A DNA stretch of 64,000 bases from contig OX336389.2 of the NCBI GenBank assembly GCA_946902985.2, forward strand, positions 979,200,084 to 979,264,083, written 5' to 3'. Both the position numbers and the translations under genes were made by a program. The DNA is from Meconema thalassinum. Its lineage: Eukaryota > Arthropoda > Insecta > Orthoptera > Tettigoniidae. Positions 43,322 to 56,112 of this stretch are shown here, one piece after another (within the stretch, counting starts at the first letter, position 1; every line of letters begins with the position of its first letter). The notes beneath the pieces are model-generated. The model saw only the letters and a program-made list of their open reading frames with translations, made no database searches and was not told where the DNA came from.

Positions 43322-45885
43322 CAGTGTATTATAATTTATGTGTTCAAGTTTTTTAAATATAAAATGTGTTAGAAGTGTTGTAAAAATGTGTGAAAGTGTT
43401 AAATGTAAAATGTATTCAATTGAAGTGATATCAAGTGCGTTAAAACCACATAAAGTGTTTATTGTGATAATCACGATGTTGTGCTAAAATATACCAAGAT
43501 GGTGGGTGCAATGCTGTATTACTGGGTAACACCACGAAGGAAAAGATGTACCGTAAGTACCTTTCAATGTTTTAATTTGACGGTATAGCTCACCATAATT
43601 ATGTCCATGTCATTGTATAAAAAGTGCCATAGGGAACTTGAATTAAAAGATTTATATGAGTTTGCATTCCTCATATTTGCATTAACTAGTTTGAAATTCT
43701 AGAATGATTTACTTATGACAGGAAATGCGTAAGATCATGTTCAATTTAACAGTAAAGTTAATTGATAATGTAATAAATAGGTCGAAGTCGATATAAACAT
43801 GAATGTTCGGCAGGTCTATGCCATGTAACGTTAAATTGTGTCAAGTCCGGGAGAAATTATAAGTTGAAATAAGTGAAAGTGTGAGGTATATATGTGTCAG
43901 GACGTTTTTATACATGTTTCAATATAATAATTGCCATAATTCACGCAATAGGCGTTGCAGAGAAATGCCAGTAATTAATGCCAGTATGATAAGAGCCGAT
44001 ATAAAGCCATGAAACAAGCCAGATACGGAAGGGAATAGAAGTGTCATATGATCCGAATTATCTAACAGCTATAATTGTTGAGCCGCTAAAAGCGAGCAAT
44101 GTAACGTAGAAGCCAGATCTTTTACTTAAATAAATGCAGGGAACATTCTTTAGCATGCACGTCAGGACATTATGAGCCATTCTTCGAAGGTGTAAGTATT
44201 GTACAGCCTTAGAGCGTACTTATATAAGTTGACAGCGGTTGGGGGCAGGTGAAGGTGCCTGTACGCCCAAGCCAGCGTCATCGTAGCGATTAAGGATTAA
44301 CTGTGTCACCTTAAATCAGCTAAAATTATGGAATGATCCATCCGGGGAGGTGTGACACAATTATCGTGGAGGGATCAGGGATACCCTACCAATTCTTCGT
44401 ACCGTGGAGGGGGGAAACGATGGACACCCTACTCGCACGCAACTAGAGCCATATTCGATCCCCAGGATGGCATAGCTATAAGAAATTCATTCCTCTGCTG
44501 AGAATAATATTTGAGGGCCTTATTGAGCCAAGTTATTTACCCTAATGATAGGACGTAAGTGTTTAGATATATTCCGATCATAGCGATGGCACAACCCTAC
44601 ACCTTGTCCGGGAAAGTGATAGTATGTATAACATTGAAGGCTTTATTGACAAATTGTAAGACTGGGTCATGTGTACACCAGCTGGATTAGAGTGAGAGGG
44701 CCGAGCAGTAGGGACCGAACTAGGCAGCCATACTCCTTCAGGGCGGAGCAGGTCAAACCTTTTGTAAACACGACAGGTGGGCTGAGCAACGACCAACCCT
44801 TGTGAGACTGGTACTGGGAAATTGCAATGTAAAAACTGGTGACCTGATATAATTAAATATTGATTGTTATTATTGCATAAATCAATTGTAGGCATTTAGA
44901 GGATGTGGAGACCTCAAAAAATTGATAAAATAGCGCAAAATTTAGCCAAGTTAGTGTATTGTAACATCTTAACTCTGCTAAACTCTGCTGGCACACTTTA
45001 AGAAATGAAAACCCATTTAAATGTTAATTTATGCATACGGGTAGCCCGAAATACGGATTGACACAATTATAACAATATTAACGACTTGATAACGACCAGG
45101 ATAAGGACATATGGTGAGGCTAATTACTAAACATTGTTATTGTAGAGTGGAGAAGGTATTATAATCCGCGTTTGGAACCAAGGGAAAGGAGAATGATTGT
45201 TGCACAAAATAAACAAAGTAAACAAACATAATAATGACAAATGTATTGTTGAATAATAAACGTAATAATAAATGTTCCGTAAGCACAACGGACAGTAAGA
45301 TTGACTCAAGTATAATTGTAATCAAAGATAGAAAGTGCTATAAGTGTACATGCTTATTTAGTGAATGTTTTACTTTTATTTGAGTTTCTTTATTGATTGC
45401 TATTTTTTATATATGCAATGGGCAATGAACTATGAACATTTCTTCGATGTCATGAGTGAATTTTATGAGTGAAGATTAGATTTGGGTGCAGTGAGACACC
45501 ACACAGATTTAAAGACTCACATGTGATGAAGGGAGAGTGTTGCAGCATGCCTGATGAGATCATGTTTTGATCTAAGCTGCGGAGCACAGATGATTCATGT
45601 TAGGGTTTTGTGATCGTTTAGAACCATCATCTGTGTGCTCCAATTTTGATTTGTGTTGTTGGGATTTAATGTAAATGTAATTGCGGTTTACTGTTGTTTT
45701 TGCCATGATTTAAAATAAAATTCAGTAATATGAGGAATATGTTTGTTCTTCCTGCAGAGTAGTCACCTGGTAGACATCAAATCCTGAATGTGTGTTCGTA
45801 TTGTGGGGGGACGTAACATACCTCGAAAGACCCTGAGCTGTCGGGATACGAACACATGTTCTCCATATAATATCGAATGGGTACA

Positions 45886-47590
45886 ATACATAGGACAGGT
45901 GGGGATAAGTGGATATATGGAGGGGAAGCAGACTGCTTGAAAGTAAGCGATAGGGGTCGTGTTGACTGTTGTGACTTCTACATAGTTCTGGTGGGGAGAA
46001 GTAGACACATGGAGGGGAAGCAGACTGCTCGATAGTAAGCGATAAGGGTCGTTTTGACTGTTGCGACTTCTACATAGGCCTGGTAGGGAGAAGTGGTTAT
46101 ATGGAGGGGAAGCAGACTGCTCGAAAATAATCGATAGGGGTCGTGTTGGCTGTTGCGACTTCTGCATAGGTCTGGTGGGGAGAAGTAGACACATGGAGGG
46201 GAAGCAGACTGCTCGATAGAAAGCGATAGGGGTCGTGTTGACTGTTGCGACTTCTACATAGGTCTGCCGGGGAGAAGTGGACACATGGAAGGGAAAAAGA
46301 CTGCTCGATAGTAAGCGATAGAGGTCGTGTTGGCTGTTGCGACATCTACATAGGTCTGGTGGGGAGAAGTGGACACATGGAGGGGAAGCAGACTGCTCGA
46401 TAGTAACCGATAGGGGTCGTGTTGACTGTTGCGACTTCTACATAGGCCTGGTGGGGAGAAGTAGACACATGGAGGGGAAGCAGACTGCTCGATAGTAAGC
46501 GATAAGGGTCGTGTTGACTGTTGCGACTGCTACATAGGTCTGGTGGGGAGAAGTGGATATATGGAGGGGAAGCAGACTGCTCGATAGTAAGCGATGGAGG
46601 TCGCGTTGACTGTTGCGACTTCTACATAGGACTGTCGGGGAGAAGTTGATATATGGAGGGGAAGCAAATTGCTCGATAGTAAACGATAGGGGTCGTGTTG
46701 ACTATTGTGACTTCTACATAGGCCTGGCGGGGATAAGTGGACGCATGGAGGGGAAGCAGACTGCTCGATAGTAAGCGATGGGAGTCGTGTTGACTGTTGC
46801 GACTTCTACATAGGTCTGGTGGGGAGAAGTGGACGCATGGAGGGGAAGCAGACTGCTCGATAATAAGCGATAGGTTTCGTGTTGACTGTTGGGACTTCTA
46901 CATAGGTCTGTCGGAGAGAAATGGATATATGGAGGGGAAGCAGACAGCTCGATAGTAAGCGATATGGGTCGAGTTGACTGTTGCGACTTCTACAGTACAT
47001 AGGTCTGGTAGGGAGAAGTGGACGTATGGAGGGGAAGCAGACTGCTCGATAGTAAGCGATAGGTGTCGCGTTGACTGTTGCGACTTCTACATAGGACTGG
47101 TTGGGAGAAGTGGACACATGGAGGGGAGGCAGACTGCTCGATAGTAAGCGATGGGGGTATTGTTGACTGTTGCGACTTCTACATAGGCCTGGTGGGGAGA
47201 AGTAGACAAATGGAGACTGCTCGTTAGTAAGCGATAGGGGTGCTGTTGGCTGTTGCGACTTCTGCATGGGACTGGTGGGGAGAAGTGGATATTTGGAGGG
47301 GAAGCAGACTGCTCGATAGTAAGCGATAGGGGTCGTGTTGGCTGTTGCGGCTTCTACTGTACATAGGCCTGGTGGAGAGAAGTAGACACATGGAGGGGAA
47401 GCAGATTGCTCGACAGTAAGCGATAGGGGTCGTGTTGACTGTTGCGACTTCTACATAGGACTGGTTGGGTGAAGTGGACACATGGAGGGGAAGCAGACTG
47501 CTCGATAGTAAGCGATAGGGGTCAAGTTGACTGTTGCGACTTCTACATAGGACTGGTGGGGAGAAGTGGACATATGGAAGGGTATCAAAA
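45886..47590. repeat. 92-bp satellite array, right segment
   Basis: About 18 tandem units. The exact 92-bp spacing is visible in TGGAGGGG at 45918, 46010 and 46102. Units differ by a few substitutions and small indels (for example an extra TGTAC in some CTTCTAC...ATAGG). A decayed unit appears again at 47855-47900, beyond MITE-C, so the array once ran further. Confidence 0.96.
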
Positions 47591-47595
47591 GCATT

Positions 47596-47859
47596 TATAG
47601 ACTGATCAGGTAGAAAATATTGTTTCAATGCGCAAGCGCACCAAAGTAGGGGAGAGTGCTACCAGCTCCCTTATCTCTCCACTGCTAGTCTTTCTTCTGC
47701 GCATGTGCGTCAGGTAGGGGAAGTGTCTCTCTCTCTTTCTCGCTCCTACTGGTTTCTTGTGCAAGGTGGAGTCGTAGTGCCAAGTGGGGGAAGCTCTACA
47801 GCAGCAACTTACGTTGAGTCCCGCCCCCCAACATTCTTTTCTATCTGGTCATCCTATAG
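47596..47859. mobile_element. MITE-C copy 2
   Basis: The ends TTTATAGACTGATCAGGTAG and CTATCTGGTCATCCTATAG are inverted. It is very similar to 37820-38091 over most of its length. It inserted near the end of the satellite array. Confidence 0.8.
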
Positions 47860-47865
47860 TAAGTG

Positions 47866-50800
47866 ATAGTGCTCGTAGTGATTACTGCTACTTCAGCACG
47901 GGACTGCACTAAACAGTAACTTATCCCCATTCACTAAATATTCACACGTCATGCATTTGCACTACACATGGACATCCCCGAATAGTGGAACTATATTTGT
48001 CCAACATTGCATCAAATCATTTATAAAATTTAGTTTAAAAAAATGAAGCTATAGAAAACTTAATAGCATCGTTTCAACTAGTCCTCGCTCGCGTCTTCCA
48101 CGGACCACCGCTGCATCAAAGTTGCCACAGCACTCTCTGTGTCACCTCGCTGGCAGATAGGCACCCCGAACTGCTAGACGTAACTGCACTCCTGGACTAC
48201 ACTACTATTAGACATTGCTAGACTCTCACTGTACAATATCTCTCTTAACTCTCTCCACTGGACTGAATTCTTACTTCGACTATCCTTTTTAAATTCTTTA
48301 TTTCAAGTGTTTTAATACACTAGTTCATACTCTGACCAATTTGATTCCCAACACTCCTCAACCAAAGGCAGTAGATCGTAACACGCTGATATAGCTCTCT
48401 CGGGCTGACAGGCTATAGAGCTTACACTTTCTTTCGTTCTTTCACTTGCCATAGGACGCGCCACCGGCGTATGGTTATGCATTACCAGCTTCCGGTTTAG
48501 TAGTTAGGTAATGGAAGCAATGGGAACTGCGTACTACAATTTTCCTTGCAAGTAACTTAGCAAAATATTGTTGTTAGGAGAAATAAAAGTTGTAAAATGC
48601 ATTAAGAGCGATATGATCTTCCGCTGTGTGCAATGAGGAAGCTCTGCTTGTGTTTATTCCTTATGTATTAATGATGCGAAATGTAGGCTAACGTTGTGCC
48701 GCTTACAACACTCGCAGTCTCTAAATGTTGCACATTTTCCCGTCATTTTACAACAGTTTATGTTTGATTTTTTTAAAGATCATGACGAAGAAAGTGTTTC
48801 TCCAATTGAATGATTGTATTTTACTCTATGCACATCGTATACTCTTGGCAAGGTTTTTTTTTTCTCACAGAGCAACGTTACACCGTAGTAGACACGCAGC
48901 TCTTTGAATTTAGTTTTCTGGCAACTTGTTTTAAATTATTGACTAAAATATTTCTAAAGACAGACAATCCATGCCTCCATTTGAAGGTTTCGGGTTCAAT
49001 AATTAATGCAAAATGAAGTTCGTTCGTTTGTGAAATTTACCCTTTCAATGATTACCGTATGATACCGTACCGTACTTTACGTAGACATTTCTTTAAAAAG
49101 TTTGTCGCCAGTTGTTTGGTCTATAACTTACGGTAATATTTTCCATAATATTGAAACCTAGGCACGGTTGGATTTTAAGGTGAACCGAATGTGCTATCAA
49201 ATATCGCTTTCTAGCAATTGCCTAAGTACGTAGAATATGTATGTAATTATAAAATGATTATTGGTTAAATAAGTCTTAATAGGTAGGCTATTATAATTAT
49301 AATGATTAAATAAATGTTCAAGAAGAAACAACGAGTTGTTAGTAAATATTAGGCCTACCGGTACGGCGAATAGCCTATAACTCGTTTCGTCACGCTTTAA
49401 CATTTAATCGGGTCAAGTTAATGCATAATATACCAATATAACAACCGGATAGCAAATGATTATAATATTCTCACATATAACATATTTAATTGGCACCAAT
49501 TTAATACAAATGTAGTCTAAGATACGTCAGACCACTGCCGTTTGAAATTTGGTAATCGCACACTTAGTAACCAAGCTGTTTGTTATGGTCGTTTCTGTTG
49601 CGAATTTTTACTAAATACTCTTTTAGGAGACACTTTTCTTTGGAATATTCAAGCAAGGCCAACCTTCTAGTGTTTATTTCATAAGTTGAACGCCTAAAAA
49701 CAAAACCACAATTCCAAATAATAATGAAAATAATCACGGACGATTCATTGCCAATGAAAATCAAATGGAGATTCACGGACCGGAAGTTCGCTATGCATAA
49801 GCTCCGGTGCCATTTTAACTCGTGGAAGCTCTATAAGAGAACGCAGCCGACTTTGCTTGCGCAAAGTGAGGTCCACTGGACTAGCTCTGTGCTCGCTGAC
49901 TCCGAACTGAACTGTCACCATAGAACCGTTTCCTCGATCCTCGGCTGCGTGTTCCTTATGATTGGTAACAGATAGTCTGGAACGTTCTATATCTTTCTAG
50001 TTATGTTCCTGGCGGGAGTCAAACTGGATTGTTCTGGAGACCGAACAGTCTAGATTTTCCCTGATCGTTTCACTTACAGGCTAAGGGGCTGGTTCGCCGG
50101 GAACGCCTGCGACTCCGCCCACTACGCTCCACCCACCAGCCTGTGCCTGGCCAGTGCGGCACACGAAAGCATTTCGCAGTATATTTGCCCATTTCAAGAC
50201 TCTCAGTACACAAAACACTCATTGGCCAACGGGGTGAAATGCTCTTAACAAGTAATATTACGATCTTGTTTCTGACAAATAATCACAGGACAGAGACTTG
50301 ACCAACTCTCACACTGACACTTATTGATGACATCTCTTATTAGTAAAGTAATTAATGAGATAAATAGCTCACTACAGCTATAGTCTCGAATATCATAATG
50401 CTTGTTATCTTCAATCCTCCTCCTCTCAAGTAAGTTTGACAAGGGCATGCCTAGCTTAGCAGACCAGGATTCGCCAATGGTTTACATGTCGAACTCAAAT
50501 CGATTTGAATACACCTTGTGCATTGAATAGTCATGTAAATGAGGTACATCTCGTATTGTGTAATCTGGAGTTACATTTTCTTGTCCTAACTGCCGTCATT
50601 CGTCGGTTTTCGGATTTTTAAAATTTCCTGTTCAATACGCGTTAGCCAACATAGCTGCAGGTTGGCCACCATAAAATATATAGACTACGTGGTAACCTCC
50701 ATACGAACTGAAACTTAATAATGTAAATGGGCATCGTACAAAATACAGGATCGTATTGAAATCGATTTGAGTTCACTATGTAAGCATAGTAATACAGTAC

Positions 50801-52060
50801 TTTCATAGAAAAGTCAAATTTCGATTCACATAACTGCAGGCATGGTTGTATTTCCAAAGGTCTTAACAAGGGGGACGCTCCACCTCCCAAAGATTTGCCA
50901 TGACTTAAAAACAGAATCATCACTAAACTATAAATTAGTAGATAATAGTAAGCTGTTATGACTAAAGCATGTTAATTCGTTGTCGTAGCCTCTCATTTCC
51001 TCTAAAGTGGAAACGAGGTACGAAGGACATTGTGTCAGCTCTTAATCAAGGACGATGAGCCTATAGAGCGGTTATATACAGCTATCTTATTAGCATACCC
51101 ACCCTCCGTACGTTGACGCAACTACTTTCTAAGTAGACTACTCTGTCCTGAGCGGGCGGAGGGAGCGGGCAATTTGCGCTCAGATCAAGGACAATTGCGG
51201 ACAGTCTAGATTGTGAACAGAGCAAAATTCGTCCAGATTGCGAACACTCCAAAAATGTTATGGTCATCTACTGTATATATGCTGTGTCCAGATCGCGAAC
51301 AAGTCAGGTAGCATCTCTTGGGAATATTCTTGCCAGATGTGATTATACATTTTAATAAGACCTTACAAACAAAAGAGACCTAACCTGTGGCTCACGCCGG
51401 AGACCACCTTGCATGTGATTAAAAAGCAGTAATGGTAGTGTCCTCAATTGTCTAACCCAGTAGCGACCAACGGTTTCATCCAAAAACAACAGTACAACCC
51501 AGTAGCATAGTCTTATGTAAGTATTAGTCAACATTGTTTTATGCCTAACTGCAAAATATTAAATTCTAGTATTTTAACTACCTCCCGGCTTTTTCACGAA
51601 TTGGACTCGTCCACATAATTAGATCATCCTTCCAGGTATCCAGTGTTCGCAATTAGGACGATACCAGTGATAGAATCCAAATAGGCTATAGCAATTTGAG
51701 ACGAACGGTCTCTTTTGTTCCCTCGATTCTTTTGCCGACTAGCATTCCAGAAGGAATTACCATGGCCCTAAGATAAAGGTGAATGATGAATATTGAGACA
51801 CCTGTATTAGAACTGTGATGAGATATTCACGTAGAAGGGATACGATGAACAGCAGACACAAAATCTCACAACTGTTCGTAACTCTGCGGGCGTGGAGAAA
51901 ACAGTTTCCTCGTCGAAAATATTCGTCTAGTTTATGCAATACTTTAATGCATTATACTCGTAGTGTTATCGTGTTTTAAGGCAGTACCAGTAATCTGTGT
52001 CATTGCAGCGAAATAAAAATCCCAACTCAGTCAGAATTTCGGGAGAGTGGTTGATCGAAT
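47866..52060. other. Unassigned region, possibly upstream of the regucalcin homologue
   Basis: About 4.2 kb without a recognised gene or repeat beyond a satellite relic at its left edge. 49780-50170 is GC-richer, with ACTCCGCCCACTACGC, a GC-box-like sequence. It could hold a promoter or first exon of the minus-strand regucalcin gene, but there is no coding match. Open frames here are short and without motifs. Confidence 0.3.
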
Positions 52061-52395
52061 AACGACAGCAGTTGCTACGCTCGCTAAGGCTCGACTTTAG
52101 GCCATGGGCCAAGCTATCTGTAGAATTGGTAGACGAATGGGTTTGAACCCCGCCATCGGTCCTGTCCTTCTTGTAATGGTTTTCCGCTGTTTCCCATTTT
52201 CGACTCCAGTAGGCTAAGTGCAGGGATGGTGCAGTCAAATATCGGCTACTTCCTCCTAACTCTTTGACCAGACATGTCTTCTTTCACTAACTCCTCTCAT
52301 TAGGTTGACAACAGGACGGCCATGCAACCGTTAAACCACCCACCTCCAAAATGTATTGCATATCAATCTCGACCCCGCTGAAGCCAGAATAATGA
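52061..52395 (+). mobile_element. SINE-3 copy (diverged)
   Basis: The head GTTGCTACGCTCGCTAAGGC and B box GGGTTTGAACCCCGCC match 40240. The 3' part ends near CGACCCCGCTGAAGCC, a tail like that at 26100 and not like 40240. Confidence 0.65.
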
Positions 52396-52839
52396 GGAGA
52401 CTTACAAACGGCTGCTCGAATTCCGCATTTTTCCGTGATAATACTGTATTGTGTCTGCTGTAACATCGAGATGCCTCTTGTCCAGCTTGTATGACATTTA
52501 CGTGACGTTTGAGTGTCTGCCTGTGTCTTCTTCCCCGATGGGGGACATCCGATTTGAGTTGGCATTGCAATTTATACGCCCGGCGCCCTTCATGGACTAC
52601 CTGATCTACTGTACCTGAGATTGCAAGTGATTCACTGCACCTCAAGGCTGTGATTCTGATCACGTGAAGTCAAGGCTATCTGATCTCCTTATGCTTTCAC
52701 AACGGTACGTGCTTGATGCTCTCGTGTCTTGGACCGGATCAAGCATGGTGAACACACTTCCACTGGACGCATGTTGTATTTTTCCGCCTTCTGTGGTCTC
52801 GTGGTCTTAGGTTCAATTCTCGACCCTGACAAGAAACTT
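52396..52839. other. Unassigned stretch
   Basis: No feature recognised. The open frames 52287-52565 and 52331-52663 (minus) overlap in different frames and carry no known motif. Confidence 0.3.
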
Positions 52840-53000
52840 CATTCTGGTCTGAGGGTTGGAACGGGCTTCAGCCCTATCAGGGAAAACCGAGAATACATGA
52901 GTTCGATTTCCACCTCAGTTGTCCCAAAAGTAGCTTTCCGTGGTTCTCCATTTCCACTCCAGGCAAATGCCCGGGTGGTTCTAACTTAAAACCAAGGCCT
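52840..53000 (+). mobile_element. Partial SINE-5-like element
   Basis: GGTCTGAGGGTTGGAACGGG, then GAGTTCGATTTCCACCTCAG, then CCAGGCAAATGCCCGGG match the body at 63185-63320. No intact tRNA head. Confidence 0.6.
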
Positions 53001-53102
53001 CCTTCCAGTTCAAATGTATAGAGCACCAAGTTATAAAACAGGAACTTCGATTTTATTCTTTTATAGGCACTCTGGATCACTAAGATTAAGAAAAGAAAGG
53101 TA

Positions 53103-53850
53103 GTTTCGTGAAGAACTAAACAGCCTATTTTCATATATCCCACTGGTCTTATCAATTAAAACTCTCCTGCCTATTAAAAGGATTTTCCATGTGATATACT
53201 AAATAGCTTTTGGTTCACGACCTATGACCTCACCAACGCCATTACAATGAGACGTTATCTGCTAGAATATATAGCTTTCAATATTGGTGATAAAGACTCC
53301 TCCCGCGAGATGTCATCTTTCCGTAATGAACCATGGAGATTAATTTTTAGAAAAGTCAAATGCATGGCTTCTATGATTTACGAAAAGTAAGCTACGTAAT
53401 TCAGTGCAATTTCATAATGATTGTTATTATAGCGCATTATAAGAATCATTTTTTCAATCGCCTGAATAAGATACGAGAAATAAAAAATAAGGTTTTAAAA
53501 TTCCAGACTGATGCCATCTTGAATGTTTGAAAACAATTGAACATAATTAGATGTCTCCACACTAAGCTTTGAAGTCTGAATAAAGATTCGCTGTGCCATG
53601 TTTCATTGCACTTGGGTAATTGCATCGCCAGAAATGTTATTTTGAATATTTGAAAATCACTTGGCCGCCATGATATGTTTGTGTTTCTCAGGATTTGGAA
53701 AGTCACATATTTGTCCTTACTTAACAGTCGTTTAACACCATACAAAATTTTAGTTTGATTGCTTAGGCTAAATAGTTTCGGAGATATTGAGAACCGTTGA
53801 AATGTATCGTATGGACGGCATGTTCATTTATTTTATCTCTAGTTAGTATA
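53103..53850. mobile_element. IR-A fragment (one arm)
   Basis: It begins with the terminal hairpin GTTTCGTGAAGAACTAAACA and AGCCTATTTTCAT, then runs parallel to 6349 onward (CACTGGTCTTATCAATTAAAA versus CTACTGGTCTTTTCCATTAA). It supplies the sequence missing where the first gypsy element inserted. Confidence 0.75.
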
Positions 53851-53869
53851 AAACAAAGTCACCGATTCT

Positions 53870-54075
53870 TGAATGTTCCGGGTAATCTCGATAACATCTG
53901 GATGGATTTGGATGCGGTTTTATCCATTCTGTAAAGGATTTCTCGAGGAAGGTAACTGTAGAAAATAATTTACTTATGACCAAAGGAAGCCGATCAGTAA
54001 GGATTTCAGTGAAAAAGTCGAAGAGAAACCTACCATTCGTGCACTTTTTAAGCTTACGCTGGGTAAAACGTTAAA
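53870..54075. mobile_element. Possible Helitron-like 3' segment
   Basis: GAATGTTCCGGGTAATCTCG through TTACGCTGGGTAAAACGTTA resembles, in the last part, the sequence at 56055-56112. The proper end (GCCGGGGCGGG, CTAG) is missing here. Confidence 0.35.
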
Positions 54076-54079
54076 AATG

Positions 54080-54726
54080 TCTACATACTATGAGTGTAAG
54101 AATTGTTCAGCATAGAAGTTCTACAAAAAAAGTCCACGACAGCATATCTCTATCTTCAATACATAGCCCACTGTAAGTGTTTTTATGTTTTCATTTCTTC
54201 CAACAATCTCTATTCAATTACTAGCGACAGTTTACGAGCTAGCTAGTGAGCGAGCCTAATCACCCCAATTTCAGCCTTCGTTCTGCAGAATACACAGTCA
54301 AGTTTAGATTGGACGGAAGGAGGATTTGTGTTTCATGCACCTCGCCATCCTTAAATTATGTCTGAAAGGAATTCGTTGCACATGCTATCTCCATGATAAT
54401 ATAATTAATTGTACAGTCCGTGATTTTAACCCATCCTGCCGAGACAAGGAGTAATAAGGAGAGGCCCAACGGCCAGGAAGTGAAGCCACAAGGTAACCCT
54501 TCTCTTGTGCTCAAAACATTGCGTTAGGCTCATAGGAATAGCATGGGATGGTGTGACATTTGATCTAAAAAGTGGTGATATTTCGCGTGTGGGTCGAAAT
54601 GTTGACGTGTAGGGCATATTATTGCACAAACAGAACTCCCACCTGCCAAAACGAATGCCATTTCACAAGTAAATGCACTTAATTTGTCATTTATTGTGTT
54701 AAGTTTTCATCCTTAGAGTAGCCACC
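54080..54726. other. Unassigned stretch
   Basis: No feature recognised. Confidence 0.3.
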
Positions 54727-54739
54727 TTACTGTTCTAGT

Positions 54740-55070
54740 GAAAAATCCACAGCCTGCTTCCAGTCGACTGACCGGGTCTGGGAATGGAATGAATGAAGCC
54801 CCCAGCTAGCGGCGAGGATATGAACTTTGCCGGCTGCCAAAGCCTGTCGCACTCCCCTGGGGCAATGCTTAAATGGATGACAGATGAAATGAAAGGATAG
54901 TGGAGAGTGTTGCTGGAATGAAATTGTGACAGGGAAAACCGGAGTACCCGGAGAAAAACCTGTCTGCCTCCGCTTTGTCCAGCACAAATCTCACATGGAG
55001 TGACCGGGAGTTGAACCATGGACCCAGCGGTGAGAGGCCGGCGTGCTGCAGCCTAAGCCACGGAGGATCT
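54740..55070 (-). mobile_element. SINE-1 copy (minus strand)
   Basis: 331 bp flanked by TTACTGTTCTAGT (54727-54739 and 55071-55083). The reversed tRNA head is at the right. Third copy of the family at 12636 and 38415. Confidence 0.95.
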
Positions 55071-55083
55071 TTACTGTTCTAGT

Positions 55084-56034
55084 ATCATTCGATAAATGTT
55101 CAAATAGTGGCTTATGTGCCCATGAATATTTTGATTGTCAGGAATTAATTGCGGATATTTTCCTTCGTTCGTTACTGGAAATAGTTTCTGCTTGTCAATT
55201 AATGACCGGTATTGACCTAATTACCCCCAATATATTTTAAACATGGTTTGAGCTCTAGATTTATTGATCGTGGGTGTAAAAGATTGATATGCCATTATTT
55301 GAATATTTTAGCGTGTTAATCCTAAACCTCAGCCTATGCCTTGCTTATTTTGTCACCCAAACTGAACTGGCCTATCTTTTAAAATATCGTACAATAAAAA
55401 CAATGACGCCACCACCCACTCAGTTCACATGGCTTAATATTTTAAATTTATTTGATTTATTTAATACACATTCGTGAATATAATGGCAGGCCTACTGGTA
55501 ACTCAGTAATTATTTGCTTATTATTTGGTATAATTTAAGAATACAGTGGTGGGTGTCTGATTTCCTGAAATCCTACAATAATTACAAGTTATAAAAACTG
55601 CATATGGTACCGGTATAATACATTCATTTCCCAGGTACTATACTATATTTTATATTGGTGTATTTCTTTAGTTAATGTTGTAAAATCGAACGTTTTACGG
55701 CAGTTTACATGATTTTCGAGTGCGACGAAATGTATTGTGACTGCCGTACATTTCACGCTAGCCAGCCAAGAACAAATATTCCTTGATTTCCATCGACATA
55801 TCGTACAACTTCGTACTATACTGTACGTGCTCGCGATTCTTTTATTGGCAATCATAGTTAAATCCCATTAATAAATACGTCTACGGTAGGCGCCATTTAA
55901 CGCTGGAGCCGAGCTAGTATGGGGGCGTGGTCAGAGCAAAACTCTCCGCATGCTATAGCGCTCCTTGTTACTCCTTGTGCCGAGACGGAAACGGATATAG
56001 GCCTACAGTAGGTCGTAGTTCATTGAAATCGAAA
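55084..56034. other. Unassigned stretch
   Basis: AT-rich, no gene recognised. A GC-richer patch at 55890-55990 (TATGGGGGCGTGGTCAGAGC) has no partner in the window. Confidence 0.3.
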
Positions 56035-56112
56035 AAAATAGGCTACGCCTTTTAAGGTTACGCTGGGTAAACCGTTAAAGATACCGGGTGAAGCCGGGGC
56101 GGGTTGCTAGTA
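56035..56112. mobile_element. Possible Helitron-like 3' end
   Basis: GTTACGCTGGGTAAACCGTT, then ACCGGGTGAAGCCGGGGC, ending TTGCTAGT. A GC-rich end closing with CTAG followed by T is how many insect Helitron-type elements end. The hairpin here is short (CCGG/CCGG), so this remains a guess. Confidence 0.4.

Larger units (their letters stand above)
41731..45885. mobile_element. 4155-bp TG...CA insertion, probable solo LTR
   Basis: It starts TGTACCC and ends GGGTACA, a 7-bp inverted repeat with TG...CA ends. The 4-bp direct repeat ATAC flanks it (41727-41730, 45886-45889), and removing it with one ATAC restores a normal satellite unit. No coding domain was found. Inside, a TATAAAA lies at 43315 in a promoter-like context, a GTAAGT-type splice donor near 43552, and AATAAA-like signals near 45713, as expected of an LTR. 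If it is a solo LTR it is unusually long. A non-autonomous element of another class with 7-bp ends is the alternative. Confidence 0.7.

Noticed and set aside
41731..45885. Complete LTR element with its own terminal direct repeats
   Set aside because: The first and last several hundred bases do not resemble each other, so no internal LTR pair was seen. Kept as a probable solo LTR.
45763..47628. Long minus-strand frames of 82-173 codons
   Set aside because: They are translations of the 92-bp satellite, whose period is not a multiple of three. Their repetitive protein is an artefact.
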